Shown here: positions 7,480 through 18,100 of the stretch, in pieces
How the letters are laid out: every line of letters begins with the position of its first letter
How positions within the stretch are numbered: the stretch's first letter is position 1
Assembly (NCBI GenBank): GCA_902364065.1
Contig: CABJCJ010000034.1
Location: 1 to 25,795, forward strand
Length of the DNA stretch: 25,795 bases
Direction of reading: 5' to 3'
Source of the DNA: Veillonellaceae bacterium SB90
Lineage (GTDB): Bacteria; Bacillota; Negativicutes; Selenomonadales; Selenomonadaceae
Program-made: the position numbers and the translations under genes
The notes under the pieces: generated by a model
What the model saw: only the letters and a program-made list of their open reading frames with translations
What the model was told of the DNA's origin: nothing
Databases searched by the model: none

Positions 7480-7508
7480 ATACTAAATGATATACAAGGA
7501 CTCTACAA
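7480..7508 (-). promoter_or_regulatory. Candidate sigma-A promoter for the MoaF-like/Rossmann operon
   Basis: Minus strand TTGTAG (7503-7508), 17-bp spacer, TAGTAT (7480-7485), in an AT-rich stretch about 45 bp before the start codon. Boxes match the consensus only partly. Confidence 0.4.
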
Positions 7509-7594
7509 GTACGATTTTTCTCTTGCGTCAGTATAAAGTACTTGCGTATTGGCGTGGTATCATCATCAAAAATACGAGCTCAATCCCTCCGTTA

Positions 7595-7625
7595 AAAAAG
7601 ACGGCTCGTCGATCCCATTGAGCCG
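7595..7625 (-). terminator. Intrinsic terminator of the SbcDC-AddBA operon
   Basis: Stem CGGCTC (7602-7607) with GAGCCG (7620-7625), 12-nt loop; on the minus strand the stem is followed by TCTTTTTTAAC. It lies about 85 bp past the addA stop and before the promoter of the next unit. Confidence 0.75.
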
Positions 7626-7707
7626 ACAAACTGTCTTTTATGGTAAATTTTATATAAGGCGAGCTGTCTTCAGCGCAGCAGATGACGTTTTTCTTTGTCA
7701 ATCCTGT

Positions 7708-10700
7708 TCAAAGACGGACTTCGGTGCCATCATGCAGGAGATACAGGATGCTTTCCTTGACCGGACGTCCGAGGATCTCCTCCACGGCCTCGCGGTAAAG
7801 TTCCACCTGTCTGGCATATCGCTCCCGTACGCGCGCAGGACGCGTATCGTGGTCGGTCTTGTAGTCCAGCAGCACGAGCCTGCCGTCGTCTTCCTCGAAC
7901 AGCACATCGATGACACCCTGGATGAAGATGGATTCTTCTTCATCCGAAGCATTCGGATTGACCTCGCGGACCGGCAGCAGGCGGCTGAATGGCAGTTCGC
8001 GCCAGAGACGCACGGCCCCACGCATGCGCCTGCCGAGCTCTGAGCCGCAGAACGCTGACAATCTGCCGCAGTCAATGGACGCTCCGCAGCCTGCAGGAAT
8101 ATACCCCTGCTCCTCCATCTCCGTGACTTGCCGGCGAATACCGGCTGTGCTCACATCGCCATGCAGGTCGATATGCTGCAGGATGGCATGGAACAAAGTG
8201 CCCCGTTCTGTTGCCGAGAGCTCCGTCGTGCGCTGCAAAAAGCTTGGGCGCCGCCATGCTGTCTCTTCCGGCCGCACGAGGGGGCGCCCCGGCAGGGGAT
8301 CGTCCTCGTGCGCCATGGCTGCAAAGCGCTCCTTGATCTCCGAAACCGTCATCTTGGCCGTGATGTGCTCAAGCTGCGGCCACGGGTACTGCCAGTTCAG
8401 ACGCTCTTCCACCCATGTCTGCTGCTCCGACGGAGGCAGCGGCTCATCCCGCTGCACGGCCAGCAGGATGGGATCATCCTCCTGCGTTTCTTCTTCATGC
8501 GGCTGAACGTCAGACGATGACAGGATCTGCACGGCGAAATGCGCATCCGGCTCGAGTGTGAGCAAGGTTCCCCAGTCGCAGCCAGCAGCCTTGCGCAGCG
8601 GCTCGCCATCTTTGTGGCGGGCAATAGCCGGCGCCACCCAGTCGAGATAACTGTTTGCACGCCGGATCATCACGGCCGGCAGAGCCGTATCCGTTTCCGC
8701 CAGGCTCTGGCACCAGGCCTGTGCTTTCTTCTGCCACTGCGCCGCTGCCACGGTCCCCGTCAGAATCAGCCGTTCGCGCGCACGCGTCATGGCGACGTAG
8801 AGCACGCGCATTTCCTCGGCCTTGCTTTCTGCCACGAGGCGGGCCGCCACGGCCTCAGCTGGAACTGTATCGTACATCTGACGTCCTGCCGCTGAGCGCG
8901 AGACGACGCGCGGACCGATGCCGAGTTCCTTGTGGAACAGGAATGCGCCCTGCGTGTCCCGCAGATTGAAGCCCTTCGCGACGTCGGCGAGGAACACCAC
9001 GGGGAATTCGAGGCCCTTGCTCTTGTGGATGCTCATGATGCGCACGACATCCTCACTGGCACCGAGCGTGCGGGCTACGGAAAGATCGGTATCGCGCTTG
9101 CGCAGGTCCTCGATGAAGCGCAGGAAACGGAAGAGGCCGCGGTAGTTCGTCTTTTCGTAATCGGCCGCCCGGTCGGCCAGCATGCGCAGATTGGCCTGAC
9201 GCAGGAGGCCGCCTTTGAGTCCGCCGACGTATTCGTAATACCCCGTATCGCGGTAGAGCTTCCAGATGAGTTCCGGCACGCTGTGGCTGACAGCATAGTT
9301 GCGCCAGCCATCGAGCCTTGCACAGAACGTGGCTGCCCGGTCAGCCAGTGCCTCCGGCAGCTCAGTTTCCAGCGAATGGCTTTTGAGCAATGCCCCGTAA
9401 AGATCTTCCTCCGGCACGGACATGCGCAGGCGCGCGAGTTCCTCCATCGAGAATCCTCCCAGCGGAGAGACGAGGACTGCGGCCAGCGGGATTTCCTGGC
9501 GGGAATTGTCGATGACCTGCAGCAGTGCCAGCACGAGGCGCACCTCATTGGCCTCGAAATAACCGCCGTCGACATCGGCGTAAGCCGGGATGCTGTTCTG
9601 GCGCAGATTCTCCAGCAGCACGTTGGCCTTGCCTTTGACAGCACGCAGCAAAATGGCGATATCGCGATAGGCCAACGGACGATAGCCGCCGGCATCCTTG
9701 TCAAAGACGAGCGGTGCTTCCTCCATGAGCGATGCGATGCGGTCCGCGATATGCTGCGCCTCAAGGGCAAAGCCTGAAAGCTCTTCGCCTCCCTCACGTC
9801 CTTCCGTATCTGCCGGCGTCTCCTCCGCCGTCTGGCGCAGGATGATGTCAAGCTCCATGGGCCCCGCCAGGCTGTGTTCCTCCGCGGGATACTGCGCCCC
9901 CGGATAAAGGCGGCTCTTCTCATCGTATTCGATTTCCATGGCCTCGCGCGTCATGACCTGATCGAAGATGAAATTGATGGGTGCCAGCACCTCCGCCCGG
10001 CTGCGGAAGTTCTGCTTCATCGTGATGAGCTGGTTGACATCATCGGGCTGCGGCTTTTCAGGATACGCATCATATTTTGCCTGGAACAGGTACGGATCAG
10101 CCAGACGGAACCGGTAGATGCTCTGCTTGACATCACCGACCGTGAAGCGGTTGTCCTCGCGGGCAATGAGGTTCAGGATGGCTTCCTGCACGCTGTTGGT
10201 GTCCTGGTATTCATCGACCATGATGACGGCGTATTTTTCCCGCAGGGCGCGGGCGGCATCCGTGCGCAGCGCCTCGCTCCCAGGCCCGTAAAAATCTGCA
10301 GGGCCAGCCTGCTGCAGCTTCACGGGGTCCGCACAGAGGATGCCCAGTGCAAAATGCTCAAGATCATTGAAATCCAGCACATTGCGCTCTTTCTTGGCAG
10401 CCTGGAACGCTATGATGAAATCGAGAGTCAGATTGACATAGCGGCGCACGGTCGCGCCGCATTCCTCGATGCGCGCGAGGATTTCCGCCTCACTCTCACC
10501 GAAATAACGGTCGCGGGCGTCGGCAAAGATCTTCTTGGCTGCGTCGCGCTGCTTCTCAAAAGCCTGCCGGATCTCGGGGAATTGCTCCTTGAGTTCATTG
10601 TATTTCTTGCCGCGCAGCGCAGGGAACTTGACGCCTGCCGCCATATCTCCGAGTGCATCGAAGCCGCCCGCTTCTCTTGCCTGACAGGCGCTTTTCAGCA

Positions 10701-11526
10701 TGCCCTCCACGTTCTCGAACTGCTCGATGCACTGCTGCAGGATGTCGACATAGGGCTGCCAGGCCCTGGCAATATCACTCTCTTCCTCTGCATGGACGAG
10801 GAAGCACGTTTCCTCGAAGGCCTGGATGGCACGCGCGAGTTCCTGCCCGAAGGCCGTGACGATGGTATCCGTCCAGGGCGTCTGCCAGATGTCACCGCCG
10901 CTCTGCGCATAGCGTTCCTTCTGCTCGCGCAGCCACGAGGCGGGGTACGGCTGGCTCTGGCAGAATTCGTAAAGCTTCAGCACGGCCTCACAGACCTTCT
11001 CGTCGCCATGATCATCGCCGTAATCGTCGGCAAAGGCGAGGAAATCCTGCCAGGCGGTACGGTCTTCTTCCTGCTCCGGCATCTTGTATTCCTGCTCCAG
11101 CAGGTCTTCAAGGACGTCCCGCTTCATCAGCGTCATCTCCTGATCGCCGGCCAGGCGGAACTGCGGGTCCACGTCGATGGCTTCGATATTCTGGCGGATG
11201 ACGCGCTGACAGAAGGCATGGAAGGTGCAGATGGACGCGCCGGAAAGCAGGACCTGCTGGCGTTCGAGCCAGGCGGCCGCCTCACGGCTTTCCGCTTCCT
11301 GCAGGGCTTTGCCGAGAGCCTTATCGATGCGCTCGCGCATCTCGGCCGCGGCGGCATTCGTGAAGGTCACGACCAGCATCTCATCGACACTGCATTCATG
11401 TGCGAGGAGCTGCGAGATGATGCGGTCGACGAGCACGCGCGTCTTGCCGGAGCCCGCAGCTGCCGCCACGAGAATATTCTTATGCCTGGTCTTGATTGCC
11501 TTTTCCTGGTCCTGCGTATATTGCAT
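7708..11526 (-). CDS. addA: AddA, ATP-dependent helicase/nuclease subunit A
   Basis: 1272 residues from the ATG at 11526 (MQYTQDQEKAI), which has AAAGGA upstream at suitable spacing. The open frame continues upstream for 118 codons, but that part is antisense-like composition inside addB and is not AddA. UvrD-type helicase motifs are visible: Walker A AAAGSGKT (Lys 28), Walker B/motif II VMVDEYQDTN, motif III-IV region YRFRLADPYLF, motif V-VI SIHKSKGLEFPVVFLADV and YVAMTRARERL. The C-terminal RecB-family nuclease has GVIDV (Asp 1207) and LLDYKTD (1219-1225), intact. With AddB it resects double-strand breaks up to a Chi-like site to load RecA, the Firmicute counterpart of RecBCD. The start overlaps the end of addB by 47 bp, so the pair is co-translated. 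Last gene of the operon. Confidence 0.97.
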   Translation of the reverse strand: MQYTQDQEKAIKTRHKNILVAAAAGSGKTRVLVDRIISQLLAHECSVDEMLVVTFTNAAAAEMRERIDKALGKALQEAESREAAAWLERQQVLLSGASICTFHAFCQRVIRQNIEAIDVDPQFRLAGDQEMTLMKRDVLEDLLEQEYKMPEQEEDRTAWQDFLAFADDYGDDHGDEKVCEAVLKLYEFCQSQPYPASWLREQKERYAQSGGDIWQTPWTDTIVTAFGQELARAIQAFEETCFLVHAEEESDIARAWQPYVDILQQCIEQFENVEGMLKSACQAREAGGFDALGDMAAGVKFPALRGKKYNELKEQFPEIRQAFEKQRDAAKKIFADARDRYFGESEAEILARIEECGATVRRYVNLTLDFIIAFQAAKKERNVLDFNDLEHFALGILCADPVKLQQAGPADFYGPGSEALRTDAARALREKYAVIMVDEYQDTNSVQEAILNLIAREDNRFTVGDVKQSIYRFRLADPYLFQAKYDAYPEKPQPDDVNQLITMKQNFRSRAEVLAPINFIFDQVMTREAMEIEYDEKSRLYPGAQYPAEEHSLAGPMELDIILRQTAEETPADTEGREGGEELSGFALEAQHIADRIASLMEEAPLVFDKDAGGYRPLAYRDIAILLRAVKGKANVLLENLRQNSIPAYADVDGGYFEANEVRLVLALLQVIDNSRQEIPLAAVLVSPLGGFSMEELARLRMSVPEEDLYGALLKSHSLETELPEALADRAATFCARLDGWRNYAVSHSVPELIWKLYRDTGYYEYVGGLKGGLLRQANLRMLADRAADYEKTNYRGLFRFLRFIEDLRKRDTDLSVARTLGASEDVVRIMSIHKSKGLEFPVVFLADVAKGFNLRDTQGAFLFHKELGIGPRVVSRSAAGRQMYDTVPAEAVAARLVAESKAEEMRVLYVAMTRARERLILTGTVAAAQWQKKAQAWCQSLAETDTALPAVMIRRANSYLDWVAPAIARHKDGEPLRKAAGCDWGTLLTLEPDAHFAVQILSSSDVQPHEEETQEDDPILLAVQRDEPLPPSEQQTWVEERLNWQYPWPQLEHITAKMTVSEIKERFAAMAHEDDPLPGRPLVRPEETAWRRPSFLQRTTELSATERGTLFHAILQHIDLHGDVSTAGIRRQVTEMEEQGYIPAGCGASIDCGRLSAFCGSELGRRMRGAVRLWRELPFSRLLPVREVNPNASDEEESIFIQGVIDVLFEEDDGRLVLLDYKTDHDTRPARVRERYARQVELYREAVEEILGRPVKESILYLLHDGTEVRL

Positions 11527-14500
11527 CAGATGTCCGTCCTTTCTCTGTACAAGCTGCCATTTTTTCTTCGAGCACTTCATCGGCCTCCTTGTCGATGTCG
11601 CGATAGGAAAAGCCGTCAATCTCCGGATCAAAGCCGCAGACATCGTGATACGGGCAGAACGCGCAGGCATTCTGCTCCTTCTTGTCCCGGATTCGGTAGG
11701 GACTGATGCGGATGTCGCCGGACAAAATGGCATCGCCCGTATCGCGCAGCAGATAATCAACATACGACAGCATGAGGGCAAATTCCTCGGGCTTGCGGAT
11801 ATAGCCGTACTTCCTGCTGTTGGCATCGAAATCCATGACGGGGTTGCCGTCTGCATCCTTGACGACCTTGTTCTTCTCATCGCGCACCTGGCTCAGGCCC
11901 GGCTTGATAAACTGGAATGATGGATCGATGGCCCGTGCGACGTCGAGGTCAGCCAGTACCCAGCCCGGCATGCGCAGCTCGGCATTGACGCGCTTCTCAA
12001 GCTCCTGTTCCGTATACTTCTTCTTCGCGATCATCAGAGGATTCTGCAGGAACGAATAGAGGATGCCCGCCGGCATGCGTTCCTCTCCCTGCTGGCGCAG
12101 GAGTTCCTGACCGACCATGAGATAGACGAGCAACTGCAGCCGCAGTCCGTAGTAGACCTCAAAGAGATTGATGGCCACCTGCCCGGTCTTGTAATCGAGG
12201 ATCAGGAAATACGGTGCCTGCGTGTGCAGGTCAAGCCGGTCAATCTGCCCCTTGAACGAAAGCGCATAGCCGTCCGCAAGCGGCAGCGGCTTCAGATGCA
12301 CGCGGTCCTCGCGGTGACCGAACGCTTCTTCAAAGAAGGCCGGCTGGAATTCCGAAACGGCCGCCCAGGCCGATAGATGATGGACGGCCTGCTGAGCCGT
12401 GCGCGTGATGCGCTGCTTTAAATGGCGGTAATTATCCCGGCTCAGCAGGATCTCGCTCTGCAGGCGCGGCGCCAGCGTATTGACGAGCTCCTCGCAGAGC
12501 CTGTGGCTCTCTTCTTCAGGGACATCCTGCCAGCGGCTTGCATACTGTTCCTTGACGACCGTGCCGTATTCCTTGAGCACGGCATGCAGCAGCTGCCCGA
12601 GGTCCATGGAGCGGAACTGGTATTCCCGCCGCTCCTGGAGCTTCAGGCCGTAGGCGGCAAAATGCGCGAACGGGCACTGGCGGAATTTCTCGAACTGCGT
12701 CACACTGCCACGCAGGATATGCCCCTTGGCATAGATCTGGCGCGCAAGTTCCTCAGGGATCTTCCCCTCGCCTGCATGCGCAAAGAGCCCGGAGAGCGCA
12801 AGATTGAGCGGCTGCGCGAAGGCGGGCTGCTGCCGCGCCCAGTTGTAGACATCACGCCAGAGGCCGGCCATCACGCCGCGTTCCTTCTCGCCGCGCAGGG
12901 CGTTTGCAAGGCCCGCCAGCGCCGGCCGCGGGGCCGAGAGCAAAAGATCGTCGTCACGCCGCAGCGTTTCCAGCGGAATGGAGAGAAAGCGTGCTTCAGG
13001 GAAGCGTTCCCGCAAGTCCGTAAAGATTGGCGATGGCTCGAGGCCATTGCCTTCAGCGTCAGCCATCGGATACGAGAGCCATACGTATTCCCGCGCCTCG
13101 CAGAAGCCGCGATAGAGCAGGAATTTTTCGCCGAAGCTGCGCTCCTGCCCGCCGCGTGAAATCGTATGGCGCTGCTCACCGGGAAGTTTTGCCAAAAGCT
13201 CGGCGATGTGGAGGCGGTCGGCATCGGAAAAGAGGCCCTGTTCGCGCACGCGCCGCGGCATGGTATCGGCATCGGCACCGAGGATGTAGAGGCCGCGCAT
13301 GTTGTCAAGGCTGTTCTGATCAAAGGGAGCCAGCGTCACATAGTCAAGTCCAGGCGGAATCAGCGAGATCTGCAGGGCATCGAGACCGTCACTCAGCACG
13401 TTCTCATAATCGCTGAGACTCATCGCCTCATCCCCGCTCGTCTCGACGAGCTGATCAAAGAGGGCCATGCTGTCCTCCCAGAGCTGACGATGCTCGGCCG
13501 CATCAGCCAGGCGGCCCTCCTGTTCGGCCCGCTCCGCCCACTCCTGCAGGCGCGCGGGCACATCGAGCGCCACGAGGAAATGGTAAAGCGCCGTCGTGAT
13601 GCCGCGCACATCCTGCGCGGCGCGGACCTCCTGCTCGAAGGTGACGAGGACTGCGACCGCCTGACGCCGCAGCGCATCAATGAGCGCCAACGTCGCGGCC
13701 GTCTCATCATCGGCGGTCTCCCCGTCGTCGAGCGTGTAGCGGCGATGCCAGTCCCACGCCTCCGGCTGCTGCCAGCGTCTGCGCCCACGGATGCCGAACT
13801 CGAGCACGTAATTCTCGAGGCGGTCGATGTCCTCGCGCACCGGCGGGAAGAACCCCGTGCGCAGGCACCGGAAGACCGTCTCATAGCGCCAGTCCTTCGT
13901 CACGACCTCGAGTGCCGAGCGCATGAGTTCGGCCAGCGGATGATGGATGCTCGGGCGCTTCGCATCCTGATAGAACGGGATGCCGTAATCCGCAAAAACG
14001 AGACGCACGAGATCGTCGTATGCGTCACCGTCACGCACGAGCACGCCGATGTCACGGTAGCGCCAGCCCTCATTGCGCACGAGTCGCAGGATATCGGCCG
14101 CCGCATTCTCGACTTCCAGGCGGCGGTTGGCCGCCTGTACGAGGCAGAGAGACGTGCCGTCATCCGTCTGAGCTGCATGCTCCATCTTTCCCGGCCGGAA
14201 AAACTCGCGCTCCATCGTGCCGAGCAGGCTGCCCGCAGCATAGCGGTGCGGCGCATTGAGCAGCCGGACGGGCACGCCGGGAATGCCGAGCTCCTCACGG
14301 GCCAGCTGGCACAAATCAAGCCAGGTCCGGTAAGAACGCTGGAAGAGGCCTGCCTCTCTCGTATTATCCGGCAAATCGAGCCGGATGCATTCCCCTTCGC
14401 GGCGTCCGGCCATCGGCAGGGTCACATGGACCTTGTCGGCTGCCAGCAGCAGGGATTTGACGACCTCGCGCTCCTGCGGATTGAAGAAGATGAAGCCATC

Positions 14501-15124
14501 GAGCCAGACCTCCGCCCCACGCATGAAAGAAGCCTGCGGCAAAGAGGCCGCAAGCTTTTCCATCATATCCTCGGCATCGTTGGCCTTGCCTGCCATGGCC
14601 GCATCAAATTCATCGGTCAGGATGGACATCTCTTCGAGCTTGCCGGCAAGACGGCCGTTGCCAGGCGCCAGCTGTGCGGCTGTTTCGCGCAGCGTATCCG
14701 TATCGAGACGGTAGCTCTTGAATTCCTGGATCACCTCCGACAGGCTTTGCGTGAAGCCGCGCTGCCGCACGGCCCGCGCAAAGACCGTGAGGTCCTTCTC
14801 GCGCTGATGATGCACGAGAATCTTGCGCAGGAGCAGCCGCCTGCCGACTTCGCTGATGCGCGGAACCGTGAGTTCCCCCGTTTCCAGCAGGACATGGCGG
14901 GCAAAGCGGCGGAACCCGAACACATATGCCCGGAAAAAGCCGCGCCCCTTCCCCGTGCGTGCGGCGAGCGCACGCTCCACCTTAAACGTCATATGCTCGG
15001 GAACGAGCAGGATGAGCGGCGGGCCCATCGGATTTTCCCGTAGGCGCTGCTCCATGGCAGAAAGGCAGGCCTCGGTCTTGCCCGTGCCGGCCCGCCCGAT
15101 GATACAATCAAGTGTCGCTGTCAT
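11480..15124 (-). CDS. addB: AddB, ATP-dependent helicase/nuclease subunit B
   Basis: 1214 residues, close to the Bacillus protein. The N-terminus has a Walker A, IIGRAGTGKTEA (GKT 15-17), as in AddB, which keeps the ATP site but is an inactive helicase remnant used for Chi recognition. The C-terminal RecB-type nuclease has GQIDRLD and LILDYKTGQ, both intact. AddB nucleases carry an iron-sulphur cluster held by one Cys before and three after the nuclease core. The matching residues are in FEKFRQCPFAHF and ACAFCPYHDVC. ATG at 15124 with AAGGTGG upstream. It starts 62 bp after sbcC and overlaps addA. Functions at broken DNA ends with AddA. Confidence 0.96.
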   Translation of the reverse strand: MTATLDCIIGRAGTGKTEACLSAMEQRLRENPMGPPLILLVPEHMTFKVERALAARTGKGRGFFRAYVFGFRRFARHVLLETGELTVPRISEVGRRLLLRKILVHHQREKDLTVFARAVRQRGFTQSLSEVIQEFKSYRLDTDTLRETAAQLAPGNGRLAGKLEEMSILTDEFDAAMAGKANDAEDMMEKLAASLPQASFMRGAEVWLDGFIFFNPQEREVVKSLLLAADKVHVTLPMAGRREGECIRLDLPDNTREAGLFQRSYRTWLDLCQLAREELGIPGVPVRLLNAPHRYAAGSLLGTMEREFFRPGKMEHAAQTDDGTSLCLVQAANRRLEVENAAADILRLVRNEGWRYRDIGVLVRDGDAYDDLVRLVFADYGIPFYQDAKRPSIHHPLAELMRSALEVVTKDWRYETVFRCLRTGFFPPVREDIDRLENYVLEFGIRGRRRWQQPEAWDWHRRYTLDDGETADDETAATLALIDALRRQAVAVLVTFEQEVRAAQDVRGITTALYHFLVALDVPARLQEWAERAEQEGRLADAAEHRQLWEDSMALFDQLVETSGDEAMSLSDYENVLSDGLDALQISLIPPGLDYVTLAPFDQNSLDNMRGLYILGADADTMPRRVREQGLFSDADRLHIAELLAKLPGEQRHTISRGGQERSFGEKFLLYRGFCEAREYVWLSYPMADAEGNGLEPSPIFTDLRERFPEARFLSIPLETLRRDDDLLLSAPRPALAGLANALRGEKERGVMAGLWRDVYNWARQQPAFAQPLNLALSGLFAHAGEGKIPEELARQIYAKGHILRGSVTQFEKFRQCPFAHFAAYGLKLQERREYQFRSMDLGQLLHAVLKEYGTVVKEQYASRWQDVPEEESHRLCEELVNTLAPRLQSEILLSRDNYRHLKQRITRTAQQAVHHLSAWAAVSEFQPAFFEEAFGHREDRVHLKPLPLADGYALSFKGQIDRLDLHTQAPYFLILDYKTGQVAINLFEVYYGLRLQLLVYLMVGQELLRQQGEERMPAGILYSFLQNPLMIAKKKYTEQELEKRVNAELRMPGWVLADLDVARAIDPSFQFIKPGLSQVRDEKNKVVKDADGNPVMDFDANSRKYGYIRKPEEFALMLSYVDYLLRDTGDAILSGDIRISPYRIRDKKEQNACAFCPYHDVCGFDPEIDGFSYRDIDKEADEVLEEKMAACTEKGRTSDAIYAGPGKGNQDQA

Positions 15125-15186
15125 ACGTTTTCAAACCACCTTTTTACCAACGCTTCCCACGGCCTCAGCCAATGCCTGCCGCCAGT

Positions 15187-18100
15187 TCATTCTTCTGCCG
15201 TGCCGAGAACAAATCGCGCCGTGCTGCCGCCGCTTCTCGTCTTCGTCACCTCGAGCCTTGCCGGGATGCGGCTGCGCAGTTCCTCCACATGCGAGATGAT
15301 GCCGATGAGACGGCCGCTCTTCTGGAGCTCGAACAAGGCTTTCAGCGCGACGTCGAGCGTATCCTCGTCCAGCGTGCCGAACCCCTCGTCGATGAACATC
15401 GTATCAAGGCGCGTGCCGCCCGCATAGGCCTGCACGACATCGGCAAGCCCCAGGGCCAGGGCCAGCGAAGCCAGGAAGGATTCGCCGCCTGACAGCGTCG
15501 CCACGGGCCTCGCATATCCCGAATAATGGTCGAACACCTCCATGTCGAGGCCGCCCTGCTTGTTGCCGCTCAGGCGCTCGCCGGCGTGAAGCTCGTACTG
15601 GCCGCGGCTCATGATCAGCAGCCGCTCATTGGCCATCGCCATGACATCGTCCAGGAGCGAATGGAGCACGTACGTCTGGAAGGATACGCGCGAGCCCGTC
15701 TTGCCGCTCGCGAGTTCCGACAGGCTCGTGATGCAGCGATAGGAATCGGTAAGAGCCGTGCTCTTTTCCGCCAGATCAGCAAGCTCCTGCGCACGTTTTG
15801 CAAAGGATTTCCCAACGAGCTCTGCTTTGCTGTGACGGGCAAACATATCCTGCCATGCCCGTTCAGCCTGACGATAAGCCTGTTCCAGCACAGCGACCTG
15901 CGGGCGCTCTTGTCCCGCAATGGCCGACTGACTGCGCTGCCGCGCCTCCCTGGCCGCATGCAAATCCTTGTCATGCTGCTCAAGCCCAGCTTTCACCGTC
16001 TGACGGTAAGCAGCATCCTGCCAGGGGCCGGCAAGCGCCGCCTCGTAGTCCCCCGCAGAGGCAAAGGAAGCCTCCTGAAGCCGGCCCATGAATACATGTT
16101 CCGCCGCCTCGGCTTCCGCTACTGCCTGCTGGCATTCCTGATGCGCGTTCTTCCAGTCCACGCGCAGTCCTTCATACGCGAGTGCCGCCTGCTGCGCGCG
16201 TATCTGGATTTTTTTTGCCAGGGCCTCGATTCGTCCTACGGCTTCTTCTTCCTGTACGAGCTGCTGCCGCAGCACGGCAGGATCAGCATCTGCCGGCACC
16301 TGCGCCTCTTTGTCTGCCACACGCGCCCTGGCAGCTGCCTCGGCGGCCGCTGCGGCCTGACAGGCTTTTTCGCTCTTCACCTGCTTCTGCTGCCACTTCG
16401 TCTGCTGCTCTTTCCCCTGCGCAAGCGCTTCATTCAGTTCCAGTTGGTGCCGCGAGGCCTTTTCGGCCGCCTGCAGGCGCACGTTTGCCTCGGCAAGGTC
16501 ATGCATGAGCTGCTGCTTGTCGCGCGCTGCCGGCAGCGCATCGAGCTTGGCCTGACAGGCGGCCAGATTTGAGGCTGCCTGCTGTTCTTCCTGCTGCCGG
16601 GCCTCGCGGCAGGCCTCCAGTTCCTGCCAGGCTTCTTCCTGCTGCTGCAGCATGTCGTCGGTCACGACTTCTTCAATCTGCCTGGCCATCTGCGGATGAT
16701 GCAGTGAACCGCAGACCGGACAGGGCTCGCCATCAGCCAGGTTCTCAGCAAGGAGCGCGGCCCTTGCCTCGTGCAGCAGCTCGCGCAGATGGCGCAGTTT
16801 TTCTGCCGCCTTTGCGCTCCGCTCTTGGGCTTCCTGACTCGCTGCACGCTTCTTCGCATGCTTGTCAGCTGCCTCTCTTAGCTGACGCTCGGCCATCGCG
16901 CGAAGTTCCTGTTCCCGCTGTGCCTGCTGCAGATTCTGCACGAGAAGGCCGGCGGCTTCCCCGTCGGCAGCCGCCGCTGCTATCGCCTTCAATTGAGTCT
17001 GCAGCGCATCGAGCTGCTTCTGCAAAGCCTCACCCTGACGCTGGAGCTCCCGGCGTTCATGCTCCGCTTTCGCAAAAGCCGCATGTGCCGCCTTCAGCTG
17101 CTGCCGGTCCACCCGGAGGCCTTCCGCCACCTGCAGTTCCCGCCGCTTCATGACAAGCGCCTCACGACGAGCCTCGCGCTGCGGCTGCTCTGCCTCCGAC
17201 TGTTTCCGGTCTTTTTCCGCCGCCTCCATCTCCTGCCTGGCCTGACGCCCCTGTGCGGTGAGTTTCTCCAGCAGCTGCTGGCGCTGCCGGGCCTTCTGCG
17301 CCGCCTGCTGCGCCTGACGGCAGACATCCTGCAGCGCCGCTGCGCGCTCGGCAAGCGTCAGGCGCGCCAGCTGCTCACGGTCCCCTGCCGCAGCCTGTTC
17401 GGCACGCGCGAGTTCCTGTCCAGCGCGCACGTCCTCCAGGAAAAGAGCCTCCAGTTGGCGGCCATTTTCAAGTTCTTTGGCCGTTTTTTCCTTTTCGGCT
17501 GCCTTCAAAGACAGGAGCTTTGAAAGTTCCTCCACCTCATTTGCCTGCGCCTGCTGCCGCTCGGCGAAGGCCGCTTCGTCGCTGACGCCGAACTCCTGCA
17601 GGTAGAGCTCGCGCTGCTGCAGGAGCGCCTCATAATCGCGGTTGAGGTTGGAAGCCCTGGCCTTGAGCTTCTCTTCCAATTTCTGGTAGATGTCCGTATT
17701 GAACAGCACGCGCATGATTTCCTTGCGTGCGCTCGTATCGGCCATGAGGAACCGGCGGAATTCGCCCTGCGGCAGCAGCACGACCTGACGGAATTCCTTG
17801 CACTCAAACCCCAGGAGGCTGACGATCTTTGCGCGGACCTCCCCCTCCTTCTTCCAGCTCTGCTCTTCCTCACCGTCCTCGAGACGCGTCAAGAGGACGC
17901 CGGCTGCCTGGCGCACGAGCCGCTCCCCGCGCTTGGCCTTGCGCTCATACTCGGGATTGCGGCGGATGCACCAGCGCGTGCCGCGCACGACGAAGGTCAA
18001 TTCGACATACGTATCCTGTTCGGGACGTGCCTCCCGGTTGCGCAGCATGCGCGAGGTCCGCCCCTCCGTTGCAGCCTCGCCGTACAGGGCATAGCAGATA

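Noticed and set aside
9874..11706. A 610-codon plus-strand open frame
   Set aside because: Lies opposite addA, whose helicase and nuclease motifs are complete; no recognisable domain or ribosome site on the plus strand.
11527..11880. 118-codon N-terminal extension of addA
   Set aside because: Low-complexity Arg/Ser-type sequence overlapping addB; the ATG at 11526 has its own ribosome site and begins the known AddA N-terminus.
13166..15043. A 625-codon plus-strand open frame
   Set aside because: Antisense to addB; composition rich in Arg/His/Glu without domain pattern.
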